Shown: piece after piece, positions 42,360-53,892 of the stretch
Layout: each line of letters starts with the position of its first letter
Numbering within the stretch: position 1 is the first letter of the stretch
Position numbers and translations under genes: made by a program
Assembly: GCA_028752905.1 (NCBI GenBank)
Contig: JAQNBH010000009.1
Location: 45,989,165-46,053,164, forward strand
Reading direction: 5' to 3'
Length of the DNA: 64,000 nucleotides
From: Cladorhizidae sp. MBARI D1340-BT2
Taxonomy: Eukaryota > Porifera > Demospongiae > Poecilosclerida > Cladorhizidae
The notes under the pieces: generated by a model
Seen by the model: only the letters and a program-made list of their open reading frames with translations
Database searches by the model: none
What the model was told of the DNA's origin: nothing

Positions 42360-43030
42360 AAGATCGTTAATAGGCTCGCCATACACCAGTTCTTTTCTCC
42401 TCTGCTATATACCACTTCTCTACTCAATACATAATATTATTATTTACCTCTTCCATCGTGGCATCACTTAACTCCCTCCACACCTTTCCCCAACATCAAT
42501 GCCTCATACATCTCTCATCCTCTAACAACCCAGCTGACACAGTCCTTGGTCTAAATTGCAGCCTCACACCTTCCTGACGCCGCATGGACCTCGCATACCT
42601 CTCCACCCTATACCATTCTTTGTCAATTTACACAACTTGGACGTACTCTTACTGTTCCCTTCCCCAATCCTTTTCATTTCTCACCTTCCTCCACTTACGT
42701 ACTGATCCAACTTCATTTTTAACTCATATTTCCTCCTCAAGATCTCATATTCTTCCCATAATCTGATTCCTCTATTGTCTCTTGCAATAACTTTCACCAT
42801 TTGCTCTCTTCCTACTCCTCCAATTTCTTACCGAACAAAACTTTTCATTTCTTCCCTCCTCTCTCCAGCATCCTCCACTCCTCTCTCCCTGTATTGCCAC
42901 TCCTGCTACTGCATTACTTGACCCCAACAATCTCCCACCCACTCTCATCTGTGCTGACTCCAACTTTTTGCAAGCATTATGTCCTCCTGTCCACCGCACT
43001 TGGGCTGCATACTGCTTACTAGGTCTCAAT
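42360..43030 (-). pseudogene. Decayed 3' end of a non-LTR retrotransposon ORF2-like frame
   Basis: On the minus strand the frame at 43029-42772 contains GHNACKKLESAQMRVGGRLL and SNAVAGVAIQGE. This resembles the region after the reverse transcriptase in some LINE ORF2 proteins (KLE.aQ...RRLLG.s.tvagvAv.GdlGW pattern). Downstream the similarity continues in broken frames (EYEILRRKYEL-like) to about 42360. There is no RT core, no endonuclease and no intact frame. Assignment rests on pattern memory, so the exact clade is open. Confidence 0.5.
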
Positions 43031-43129
43031 TACAAACCATAATACGAAGAGTACTGTGCACTAATTTAGAAGATTTTTTACAGCAACTTTTTCAATGATC
43101 AATATCTACTCGTGTTTCGGTGAATGTTT

Positions 43130-43555
43130 TAGCCTTCATCAGGAGGCGTATGCTTCATCAGGAGGCGGATGCTTTAGCCTTCATCAGGAGGCAGATGCTT
43201 TAGCCTTCATCAGGAGGCAGATGCTTTAGCCTTCATCAGGAGGCAGATGCTTTAGCCTTCATCAGGAGGCGATGCTTCATCAGGAGGTGGATGCTTTAGC
43301 CTTCATCAGGAGGCAGATGCTTTAGCCTTCATCAGGAGGCGGCCTTCATCAGGAGGCGAATGCTTTAGCCTTCATCAGGAGGCGGCCTTCATCAGGAGGC
43401 GAATGCTTTAGCCTTCATCAGGAGGCGAATGCTTTAGCCTTCATCAGGAGGCGAATGCTTTAGCCTTCATCAGGAGGTGGATGCTTTAACCTTCATCAGG
43501 AGGCGAATGCTTTAGCCTTCATCAGGAGGTGGATGCTTTAGCCTTCATCAGGAAT
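43130..43555. repeat. 26-bp minisatellite, about 16 copies
   Basis: Unit core ATGCTTTAGCCTTCATCAGG followed by AGGCAG/AGGCGA. On the minus strand each unit carries CTGATGAAGG. The left flank (43080-43135) adds GTTTCGGTGAATGTTTTAGC. Confidence 0.94.
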
Positions 43556-44344
43556 ACTGAAGGAAGCAATTGAGTTATTGTATATATTTACTACATATGT
43601 CAACTAAAAGTTTGTTGAAAAATTATTGTTAAAACTGATGAGAGATCAACTTTAATCAACTATTTCTGGGCAGACAGCATGGTATTCAGTATATACTTGT
43701 TTGTACTGTCTAGATGAAGCACTTCACTTGGCAAAAGATGCTGAAACCAGTTGGAGTTTCATCACTTGATTTTTTTCCCTTTGGTGCACTGAGCCAAATG
43801 GCGAAGAATGTGGAGTTGGCCACATGGTGATTGATACTCTAAATTTCCTTTACACAAAAGAATTAGCAGATGTCAGTGAGAAAAACTTGCATGTCAAAGA
43901 AAGGCATTAAGGTACCTGGGATTATCTAATCTCTGCTTATAAAGCTGTCTGATATAAAGCTGTCTGAAACCAACAATACAATTGACAATGTTACTAATTG
44001 CTTGAAAAATTTACTAGCTTTTATAAAGTTTACTGCAACAGATTAACTTCTGAGCAAAGCATAAGAAAGTTTTTGAAGAAGAGCTCTATAAGGATAATTT
44101 TCATGGTGATCTTTGTGATGTTCTCAGTTACTTATGATAACTTGGCCAATAATCCTGCCATAGAGAATGTTGGCGAGAGTAGAGGAGAGCTTCTTTCTGT
44201 TGGTACTGAGATGGAAGCTTGTGGTGATCAAGCAGCAGCTGCAAATGAGCAATTTCGCTGCAAGACTATATAGGGAGGAGCCAAGCATGGTGATTGCCGT
44301 CATAGAGTGAAGCAAACTTGCCAAGATTCAAACTGAGTAGAGTA
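43556..44344. other. Unique stretch without recognised gene
   Basis: One + frame (43998-44273) is open for 91 codons with ordinary composition (FLKKSSIRIIFMVIFVMFSV) but has no recognisable family. Possible transposon remnant. Confidence 0.35.
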
Positions 44345-46585
44345 TTGGTGGTTAGGTATTGGGGCTAGGTGGTGATGAAATCAATGGAGGTGACAATTAA
44401 AGTAGGTGGTGATGAAAGCAATGGAGGTGACAATTAAAGTAGGTGGTGATGAAAGCAATGGAGGTGACAATTAAAGTAGGTGTTGATGAAAGCATGGAGG
44501 TGACAATTAAAGTAGGTGTTGATGAAAGCAATGGAGGTGACAATTAAAGTAGGTGTTGATGAAAGCAATGGAGGTGACAATTAAAGTAGATGGTGATGAA
44601 AGCAATGGAGGTGACGATTAAAGTAGGTGTTGATGAAAGCAATGGAGGTGATAATTAAAGTAGGTGTTGATGAAAGCAATGGAGGTGACAATTAAAGTAG
44701 ATGGTGATGAAAGCAATGGAGGTGACAATTAAAGTAGGTGTTGATGAAAGCAATGGAGGTGACAATTAAAGTAGGTGGTGATGAAAGCAATGGAGGTGAC
44801 AATTAAAGTAGGTGGTGATGAAAGCAATGAGGTGACAATTAAAGTAGGTGTTGATGAAAGCAACGGAGGTGACAATTAAAGTAGGTGTTGATGAAAGCAA
44901 TGGAGGTGACAATTAAAGTAGGTGGTGATGAAAGCAATGGAGGTGACAATTAAAGTAGGTGGTGATGAAAGCAATGGAGGTGACAATTAAAGTAAGTGGT
45001 GATGAAAGCAATGGAGGTGACAATTAAAGTAGGTGGTGATGAAAGCAATGGAGGTGACAATTAAAGTAGGTGGTGATGAAAGCAATGGAGGTGACAATTA
45101 AAGTAGGTGTTGATGAAAGCAATGGAGGTGACAATTAAAGTAGATGGTGATGAAAGCAATGGAGGTGACGATTAAAGTAGGTGTTGATGAAAGCAATGGA
45201 GGTGATAATTAAAGTAGGTGTTGATGAAAGCAATGGAGGTGACAATTAAAGTAGATGGTGATGAAAGCAATGGAGGTGACAATTAAAGTAGGTGTTGATG
45301 AAAGCAATGGAGGTGACAATTAAAGTAGGTGGTGATGAAAGCAATGGAGGTGACAATTAAAGTAGGTGGTGATGAAAGCAATGAGGTGACAATTAAAGTA
45401 GGTGTTGATGAAAGCAACGGAGGTGACAATTAAAGTAGGTGTTGATGAAAGCAATGGAGGTGACAATTAAAGTAGGTGGTGATGAAAGCAATGGAGGTGA
45501 CAATTAAAGTAGGTGGTGATGAAAGCAATGGAGGTGACAATTAAAGTAAGTGGTGATGAAAGCAATGGAGGTGACAATTAAAGTAGGTGGTGATGAAAGC
45601 AATGGAGGTGACAATTAAAGTAGGTGGTGATGAAAGCAATGGAGGTGACAATTAAAGTAGGTGGTGATGAAAGCAATGGAGGTGACAATTAAAGTAGGTG
45701 TTGATGAAAGCAATGGAGGTGACAATTAAAGTAGGATGAAAGCAATGGAGGTGACAATTAAAGTAAGTGTTGATGAAAGCAATGGAGGTGACAATTAAAG
45801 TAGGTGGTGATGAAAGCAATGGAGGTGACAATTAAAGTAAGTGGTGATGAAAGCAATGGAGATGACAATTAAAGTAAGTGGTGATGGGTGATGAAAGCAA
45901 TGGAGGTGACGATTAAAGTAGGTGGTGATGAAAGCAATGGAGGTGACAATTAAAGTAGGTGGTGATGAAAGTAATGGAGGTGACAATTAAAGTAGATGGT
46001 GATGAAAGCAATGGAGGTGACAATTAAAGTAAGTGGTGATGAAAGCAATGGAGGTGACAATTTAATGTAGGTGGTGATGAAAGCAACGGAGGTGACAATT
46101 AAAGTAAGTGGTGATGAAAGCAATGGAGATGACAATTAAAGTAGGTGTTGATGAAAGCAATGGAGGTGACAATTAAAGTAGGTGGCAATGGAGGTGACAA
46201 TTAAAGTAGGTGTTGATGAAAGCAATGGAGGTGACAATTAAAGTAGGTGTTGATGAAAGCAATGGAGGTGACAATTAAAGTAGGTTGTGATGAAAGCAAT
46301 GGAGGTGACAATTAAAGTAGGTGGTGATGAAAGCAATGGAGGTGACAATTAAAGTAGGTGGTGATGAAAGCAATGGAGGTGACAATTAAAGTAGGTGGTG
46401 ATGAAAGCAATGGAGGTGACAATTAAAGTAGGTGGTGATGAAAACAATGGAGGTGAGAATTAAAGTAGGTGGTGATGAAAGCAATGGAGGTGACAATTAA
46501 AGTAGGTGGTGATGAAAGCAATGGAGGTGAGAATTAAAGTAGGTGGTGATGAAAGCAATGGAGGTGACAATTAAAGTAGGGGGTT
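44345..46585. repeat. 37-bp minisatellite, about 60 copies, with a 554-bp higher-order duplication
   Basis: Unit core GATGAAAGCAATGGAGGTGA followed by CAATTAAAGTAGGTGGT. Diagnostic variants recur at a fixed offset of 554 bp: GTGACGATT (44611 and 45165), the one-base deletion GCAATGAGG (44825 and 45379), CAACGGAGG (44861 and 45415) and AGTAAGTGG (44991 and 45545). 554 bp equals fifteen units less the one-base deletion, so a 15-unit block was duplicated in tandem. Confidence 0.97.
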
Positions 46586-47405
46586 AGGTGGTGTAGTGGC
46601 ATGCAAAAGATGAGATTTTTAGTGATACTGATTTTCTCAGGGTTCTGCTTTGATCTGCTTGTGAATGTTTCTTAAGTTGTGTTTTTACGAGACCATTAAG
46701 TCTAGTTTTAGATCATCTTGCTACGTGTAAACACCATGGATCCCGATTAGTTCCAACCCAATCAATAGGTTGATGGCAATTGGATTGATGCGGGCTGGAA
46801 AATGCCCAGGTAAACAAGTGTTGCCAGTGCACTCATAGATATCTCTGCCACTATAAATGCATGGATGGGTGTATGGGGAAGAAGTTAGGGGCTTTGGACA
46901 TTTGTTTCACCTTGAGGCTGGTGGCTCCTAACTCAGTTAACTTCCTGCTATATATCAGTGTCTCTCGGTGGCAGTCCAGAGGGGGATACCTGATCTGTTT
47001 GGGGGTCAGTCGAGAGTTGAACTTATCGTTAGCTTTTTAGTTATTAAGTATTTAGTTATGTATTCTAGTTATATAATAGTGATAACTAGTTATATAATAG
47101 TGATTACTATTAATTATTTGTTCTAGTTATATAATAGTGATAATTATTTTGTTCTGGTTACATAATATTAATTATTTATTTGTTCTAGTTATATAATAGT
47201 GATTGTTTGTTTATCAAATATATGTTTCTGTTTTCTGTTTTTAAATAAAACATTTTTGTCTTGCTTTTCAATGTACAGACTATTAACAAATCATGGGTTC
47301 ACAATAAATAAAATCTTTAATTCCAGCTTTCTCGAAATGAATAGATCACTGTTCTTGCTGAGTTTGTAATTAACTTCCATCACCAATGAGCATAAATTGG
47401 CTTGA
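46586..47405. repeat. Unique flank and AT-rich repeats, including a dispersed element
   Basis: At 47040-47220 about five copies of CTAGTTATATAATAGTGAT occur. The segment at 47000-47040 (GTTGAACTT, AGCTTTTTAGTTATT) reappears at about 58927-58975 with small changes, so it belongs to a dispersed repeat. Confidence 0.7.
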
Positions 47406-47409
47406 AGGT

Positions 47410-47880
47410 TGAGGTGCAGATGTTCAGCTGATGTCTTTACCTTGATCTAGTTCTTTCTTGATCAGTGAACCGTACCACTTAGTGAAACACTCCTTCACTT
47501 CTTGCTTGGAGGTTGTTGAAAGTAAGGTCCAAGTGGCTAGCCTATAATTCTCTGGTACAGTCCGCTGGAACAAAAACATATTTGATGCGATGTTTGTCGA
47601 GTGAATCCACCAAACGACTACAGTGTGCAACCACTAGGCACCACTCGACCACAAGAGAAAATGACTCAATAGCGAATCATAGTTTCTTCCGTGCTCCAGT
47701 GATTTTGCAAAGGACCTTCATCCCAACCAGCTGGGAAATCTACCATAGGGTAGCATTTGGAGCTTTTCTGGAGCATTGTCTTCACTACCCTTTGAAGAAA
47801 AGCAAGTTTTACACCAGCAAAGTCATTAGCAGCTTTTCACTTCACCAAATGCCAATCATCTGACTTCACAACAGGGCCAC
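47410..47880 (-). pseudogene. pogo/Tigger-like DDE transposase fragment
   Basis: On the minus strand one frame reads LDKHRIKYVFVPADCTRE and LDLTFNNLQ. A neighbouring frame continues with EVKECFTKWYGSLIKKELDQ. This is the conserved stretch after the second catalytic Asp in pogo-like DDE transposases (VVFVPANCT..LQPLDl..n...k..f..WY). Stops and frame changes show it is a relic. No terminal repeats were found. Confidence 0.6.
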
Positions 47881-49589
47881 CATTAAGCATGAAGCAATGA
47901 AGGATTATTCCCGATTAGCTGCAGCAATTACAATACAGCGAACAATCCAGTCGAAGGTTTCTCGTGTACTCCTGAACGTTCTCGTCAGAGTATCTAAGCA
48001 ACAGAACTGTCCTCGCAGTCCTTCTGCAGCCTTGTGATTGACTCAGCATTTCTGGTTTTACTTTGCGCAGAACAGTAAGCCTTTTTGAAGCCAGGGACTG
48101 TGCTTTCGCTGATTGGCTTTCCCAACCTTCTTCACAGCAACTGTTGCCAGAGACCATGCTACGTATATACGTGTACCTTCCAATTTTGGCGCGTTCTGAG
48201 ATTATGCAATAATATATCCTCGGACACAAGATTAACCCCAGACACAGAGAGACAAAGAAAACGGGTGAGAACAAAACAGAGGAGGAAGGGGAATCGTAGT
48301 AGTTGTACAGTGTCGCGTCTCTTCCTCCTCAGTTCCTGCTACTTCAAGCCAATCAACTTACAAAACATATTTTCCTATCTGGAATAGCCAGGGGAATAGG
48401 GTTTGGTTGTTCGTTTAGTGGGATCAAACAATTACCTACTGGACAGTACCAAAAGCATGCACCTGACTATATATGCGCCATTGGTGCAAATCGTTGCCCC
48501 AAAGCAGTCATCTCATATCAAGACCAAACTAGATAAAGGATCGCTACTGAAGAGGGCTGATTTATGGGTGGGGTCAGGAATATCTGCCGCCGCACCCATG
48601 TGGGGGGAATGGTTCTGCTTGAGATCTAAAGGACCAAGGTAAAGTTGAAGCCTCACACACTTATAAACCCAGGGGTTGCCCCCCTCAAAAAGCTTTCCTA
48701 AACAAAAGCACTAGAGTGATACCTGAGGGATCAACCTATATAATAATGCATTTTTTTATTTTTTAAAATGCATTTTCTTATTTTTTAAATATCAACTTTG
48801 ATTAAACCATTCATGAACTAATGTTACTGTATTGAAATAATTTCTCTCTGTGCTCACAAATGAATGATCACAAATGAATTCCTTTGCAGTTGCTATCAAT
48901 CTATCTTGTCAGTAAGCTCCCTGTGTATGTAAAATCATGAGGTGGTGGGGTGCATTGCTGAGTCAAAGTAACTTTTAATCCTGCGAACACTGAACAATCT
49001 CTTGCTAATTGTGTTTGTGACAGGCATGATGAGGAGACACTGGAACCATATACAAACCATCTGAAATGCCTTCATCAAATCTATTTGGAATCCTTCAATG
49101 ATGAGGTACAAAAGGCTATTCAGCCATTATCCTTTCCTAAAATAATTCAAACTGAAGCACACCAAGTGATGCAGTTTTTCTTAGTCATGTCAGTGTTTTG
49201 TCTGCTGCTGCTGATGTGGCAAATTTAACCTTCGAAACCTTTCATTGGTGAATTAAACCCACAAACGCGGGCTTTTGTTCAATATCCTCAACAAAATCAA
49301 TTCACAATTCTTGAAGAACTTCATAGATGTTCCAGGTACTCAGTAAGTGGGACATATATCTGCTGTATCTGTTGTCATTCCATTTTTATCTCAAAGCAAC
49401 TCCTCTGCGAGGAAATTTCTTTCTCACCTTCACAATCTCATAGATTGTGTTTAATGAATTCTTCATGGCCCTGATTATTGTCTGCACATGTCAAGTTTAA
49501 AGCATGTTCCTATATAACAATGAACATAAAGTGCTTTGGGCTCTTCCTTTAATTGCTTAGTTGCTACTCCAGATCTATTCCTAGTACCT
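47881..49589. other. Long stretch without recognised gene
   Basis: A minus-strand frame (48274-47915, 119 codons, RTVLLLRYSDENVQEYTRN) and some exon-like pieces (for example 49024-49108, flanked by GACAG and GATGAG|GTACAA) have non-repetitive composition but no family match. They are too weak to call as genes. Confidence 0.35.
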
Positions 49590-50155
49590 GCAGTCCATCG
49601 TAGCATTAACTCCTGACATACCTAGTAGCTGCACCATCGTATCATTCACTCCTGACATACCTGGCTGCACCATCGTAGCATTGACTCCTGACATACCTAG
49701 TAGCTGCACCATCGTAGCATTGACTCCTGATATACCTAGTAGCTGCACCATCGTAGCATTGACTCCTGACATACCTAGTAGCTGCACCATCATAGCATTG
49801 GCTCCTGACATACCTAGTAGCTGCACCATCATAGCATTGGCTCCTGGTAGCTGCATCATCGTAGCATTGACTCCTGACATACCTAGTAGCTGCACCATCG
49901 TAGCATTGACTCCTGACATACTTAGTAGCTGCACCATCGTAGCATTGACTCCTGACATACCTAGTAGCTGCACCATCATAGCATTGGCTCCTGACATACC
50001 TAGTAGCTGCACCATCATAGCATTCACTCCTGACATACCTGGCTGCACCATCGTAGCATTGACTCCTGACATACCTAGTAGCTGCACCATCGTAGCATTG
50101 ACTCCTGACATACCTAGTAGCTGCACCATCATTAGCATTGACTCCTGACATATAT
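49590..50155. repeat. 39-bp minisatellite, about 15 copies
   Basis: Unit core CTAGTAGCTGCACCATCGTA followed by GCATTGACTCCTGACATAC; shortened copies lack CTAGTAG or the CCTGACATACC half. The 13-codon unit is open on both strands. Confidence 0.96.
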
Positions 50156-50274
50156 ATTTACCCCAAAAATAACAAACATTGACAGGATCCTTTATCTAAT
50201 AATGTAACAAAGACCAATATTATAATACTCTCAATGAACTGTCGGTTGACATAACATCACACAAATAACTAACT

Positions 50275-50480
50275 AACTAACTAAATAATAATAATAATAA
50301 CAACAACAATAACAACAACAAAAACAGAAACAAAAATTATAATAATAATAAAATCACAAAAAATAAACAAACAAATAAAAATAAATGAAAAAATTATAAT
50401 AATTAAATAAATTAAATAAAGAAAGAAACAAGAAAATATAAAATAATAAGTATATATATAATTAAAAAATAAATACAATG
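50275..50480. repeat. A-rich low-complexity tract
   Basis: Runs of AATAATAATAACAACAAC, AAATAAACAAACAAATAAA and AATAAATTAAATAAAG. No function seen. Confidence 0.9.
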
Positions 50481-51665
50481 TATATAACTTGTCGTAAAAT
50501 TCATTTCAAAAAAATCTATCTTGCACTGACTGAAGAGGAGAATTATGTGTGGTGTGCCAAATAATGTTACCTTCTATTACCAATCTTTGTAACTTTTATA
50601 GTCCTAATGTACCGAGGAGGCACATGCTTGGACACAAGTGAGAGAAATCGCGTTGTAGCTGATAAACTTGCCATGAATACTGATAATGCTGATGCAATGG
50701 AGAATCTATAGGACATATTTTTGCCATTAGCTTGTTATAATTTTTTATTGCCAACCCGCCATATTTTTTCAGATTCGTTTGTAAAAAAACTATCAACTCC
50801 ACCAAACCCCAAACCCACAGGAATTTGAAGCCGAATCAGCTGATAAAACATGGCTATTTCTATCTAAGTCTCTGAGACATTTTTTGAATTCCCTTACTAC
50901 CATGCCTTAACTCTATCTGGCATGATAGCTAGCTAGCTACATATTGAAATTTATTCTTGTTAAAAAGAAATTGTATAGTAGTTGACTTTCTATTACTTTC
51001 ATTGCTATATAGCACTTGGTGTTATCCAACATTGAGAAGCTCCTTAGGCTCTGGTGAAGCTTCTACATTCCATTTTCTATATTGGAAGGAGCGGCGCAAA
51101 AGTCTGTCTTAACTCAACCTTGAAAATTGCCTTGGGGATCAAGGAGCTCAAACTTCATAGAGACCACTAAAGCATAGCACACTATAATCTGGTAGCCAAG
51201 AATCTTCTTTGCCTTATGGCTCAACCTCTCCAGTCTAAGTTCGGGTGGTTTTAACTTTGATTAGGAAATTGATTTTCAGCCAAGACGCTTGACCACATAT
51301 TCAAGTTTTAGTGCCTAATGAAACCACTCCTTGTATGCAGTAGGACTTCCTCTAGACACTGATGCTAATTTTAGCTGTCTAGCACTTGACAAACTGGATC
51401 CCAAATCAGGCTAATTTCAATTTTGAATAGTGCTCCACAAGCCCAACGGTGAGAGTTAAGGACTGACTACATTGTACAAGGGGGCGCGGTTGTAAGTCTT
51501 TTTTATGCTATGCCACATCACTGTAAGTCAATGCAAGATGAGTCTATGGAAGATAATACCATCTGCTACATATGGTGGTTATGTATAATAGTCTATATGT
51601 ATCTGTATGTGCCTAAATGCAAGACGAGTATATTTTGGGCTTGTAGATTAGATTGGAAGTCGTAT
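50481..51665. other. AT-rich stretch with a dispersed repeat
   Basis: No gene recognised. The segment 51310-51420 (GCCTAATGAAACCACTCC, GGACTTCCTCTAGACACTG) matches 58265-58370 with about 20-25% divergence, so it is part of a dispersed family. Confidence 0.5.
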
Positions 51666-51667
51666 AG

Positions 51668-51895
51668 TTAAAATCTATGAACTGTACAACATGACTGATG
51701 TTTTGCTATGGCTGTGAGAGGAGTAACTACTACTATAATAGACATATGATGGTCTGGAAACAGTTCTTCGTACAACAGAGGAAGACATTGAAAACAGATA
51801 CTCTTCCTGAAGACTGTTGGAAGAACAGTGAAGATATCACTTTCCATTACTTCTGTCACAATTTGTATTTACTCAGGTTTGATGGATGAAAATCT
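51668..51895 (-). pseudogene. RecQ-like helicase fragment
   Basis: The minus frame reads SDIFTVLPTVFRKSICFQCL, then PLLYEELFP and IIVVVTPLTAI. This corresponds to the N-terminal helicase motifs Ia/I of RecQ-family enzymes, where the Walker A is usually LPTGFGKS; here two glycines are replaced (VFRKS), so ATP binding would be lost. The upstream frame has IKPE followed by a stop and IQIVTEV, resembling the Q-motif region (KPEQ). It is about 65 codons long with no other helicase motifs nearby: a pseudogene scrap or an isolated mutated exon. Confidence 0.6.
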
Positions 51896-53180
51896 TAGCT
51901 GCTGCAAAACTATTGTAGCTTGAACCAGGAACTTGACGTTTTTGAATGATCTTCTTTCCTTAGACAAAGCAGTGAATCACCATCCGACTAAGAAAAACTA
52001 GCTCACAGGTAAACTCAGCGTTAACAATAATTGGATGGCCACACTCCATATTTATGCCCTGTTGATTGAATGTACTAAAAAAAATGATGATGCAAATTCA
52101 TTTTTTCATTTGCCCGGAATGTAGTTGCATGACACAAGTCATATGCTAGAGACACCAGCCCCCCCCCTTTCTTCTCTTCACCCAAAGATAAGTAAGAGGT
52201 CAGTCAGTCATGCCAAACTAGCATTGAGTAGCAAGCAAAGAAAAAGCAAAAGCCGGAGGGCGTGTTGATGAACCAAGTACCATCATTATCCCTTCGGAGG
52301 ATTTCAGGAGTTTATTAGAGTCCTGGTTTGTTGTTTGTACCATTTTCAGGTTTGGTCTTCTCTGCTATCTGTTAAGGGATTGCATCAGATATAAATCTTG
52401 CAGCCAATTCTCACTTGTGCAGTGCAGCCAGGCCAGTCTAGCTGCTATAAAGCCTTATGACGACCATTTCTTGTTCGGTTTATGCAAGCCGGCGTTATTA
52501 AATGCAGGATGATGACTCGTTCATATTTTTTTGCGGGTGAACAAATGGTGAATGCATACAACATTCATAGATATATACTCCATGCGTGATAATACCAAGT
52601 TTTTTACTCGCTTTACTTCCCAACTAGTAATAAATGCTAAACATTGAGTGGGGAGGGAAGAAAATGATAAAAGCTAGAACATGTTGATGACCAAGTAACT
52701 ATGTTTCCTGTGAATCCTGTCAGTCATGTATAGCATGTTATCACTTTCCTCTGCAGTAAATTTAATTTTGTTTGGTGTGAGTGACTGTGAGAGTGGGGTA
52801 TGGGTTGTTTTGAAGTACTTTTGGGGGTTTACTAGCAGTGCCCGGGTTTCCTATTCCTGTTCTGCTATATGGTAAAGGGTTGCATCAACTATTAACCGCA
52901 GCCCATTCTGACTTGCGTGTGCAGCGAAATGCAGCCAGGCCAGGCTAGCTTAGAATCTGCTGGTGGACATCGCTCCACTGTGATGACCATTCCCAATTTA
53001 CGTAAACCCTCAATATTTATGGCATGTGTATTAGGAGGTGAGTGGGTCTATTCCACCCACTTAGCATTAACTTCCCCGACATTATAGCTAAGAAATTTGT
53101 TATTATTGATTCACTATGCTGACAGAGCCCAGAACTCAAAAACCCTCTCATGCCCAGAGGTGAACTCCCCTTAAATAGGC
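51896..53180. repeat. Diverged duplication of about 350 bp in otherwise unassigned sequence
   Basis: 52205-52510 and 52635-53000 share collinear motifs: CATTGAGTRG, GTTGATGA(A)CCAAGTA, CTGCTATATG/CTGCTATCTG, AAGGGATTGCATCA/AAGGGTTGCATCA, GCAGCCAGGCCAG and TGATGACCATT-like ends. They look like two old copies of one element. No coding signal. Confidence 0.55.
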
Positions 53181-53339
53181 TAGCTCACCTCCCATAGGCC
53201 ACGACCAAACAAGGTAATGACACACACATCACACCATTGCAACTACACATCCCATAAGTCCTCTTGTTTATTGTCTGGAGGGTTGAACTGGTGGTTGGGG
53301 ATCCCATCTGTGTTGAATCTCCATCGTCTCCCTTCAGCC

Positions 53340-53740
53340 ACTCTGCCACACAGGTCGGTGATGGTTGTCGATTGGGAGGTGGTTGGTCAGCTCTTTCCAG
53401 TCCTGTTGGCATTCTCACTGGCAGTACCCAGTCTGTATGCTGTTGTGCACCTGAATGGATGGAGCAGTAATGCCCAGTGAGTTAGGCGACTCTTTGACGG
53501 CTTCATGACATACAGATAGCTGAGAGGCCAGTGGCCATTTAGATAATGATGTTGCAACCGAGAAGATAAGGTTCAAAATGGTGGAGTATGGCTACAATGG
53601 CCAGACATTCCTTTTCCTCTGTAGCATAGCGAGAATCCTACGGCAACAACTTCTGGGAGAAGTATGCAATAGGTCAGTCCACTCTGGCAGCATCCGTCTG
53701 GCTAAGAACTCCTCCAACCCTCTCTTGGATGCATTTCTCT
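53340..53740 (-). pseudogene. Ty3/Gypsy RNase H fragment
   Basis: On the minus strand the frames contain GGVLSQTDAA, PIAYFSQKLLP, RYATEEKECLAIVAIL and FEPYLLG. These are the typical RNase H motifs after a Gypsy reverse transcriptase (aYfSrkL...rYat.ekEclAiv). Stops interrupt the frame. Further remnants may extend to about 53340. Confidence 0.72.
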
Positions 53741-53892
53741 AGTAATTATTTTTGGAGTTTCTTATGTCGGCTATCTGGGTTTCATCACACTCAAGAATGC
53801 TTGCTTTAAACAGTATAAAGCTTCTAGCTGCAGGTTTAGAAGTAAATCAAGCGAATAATAAATCGCCATTAGCAAATGATTATTACGATTTA

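Noticed and set aside
50275..50480. Hydrophobic minus frame in the A-rich tract as a membrane peptide
   Set aside because: Poly-I/F translation of low-complexity AT-rich DNA.
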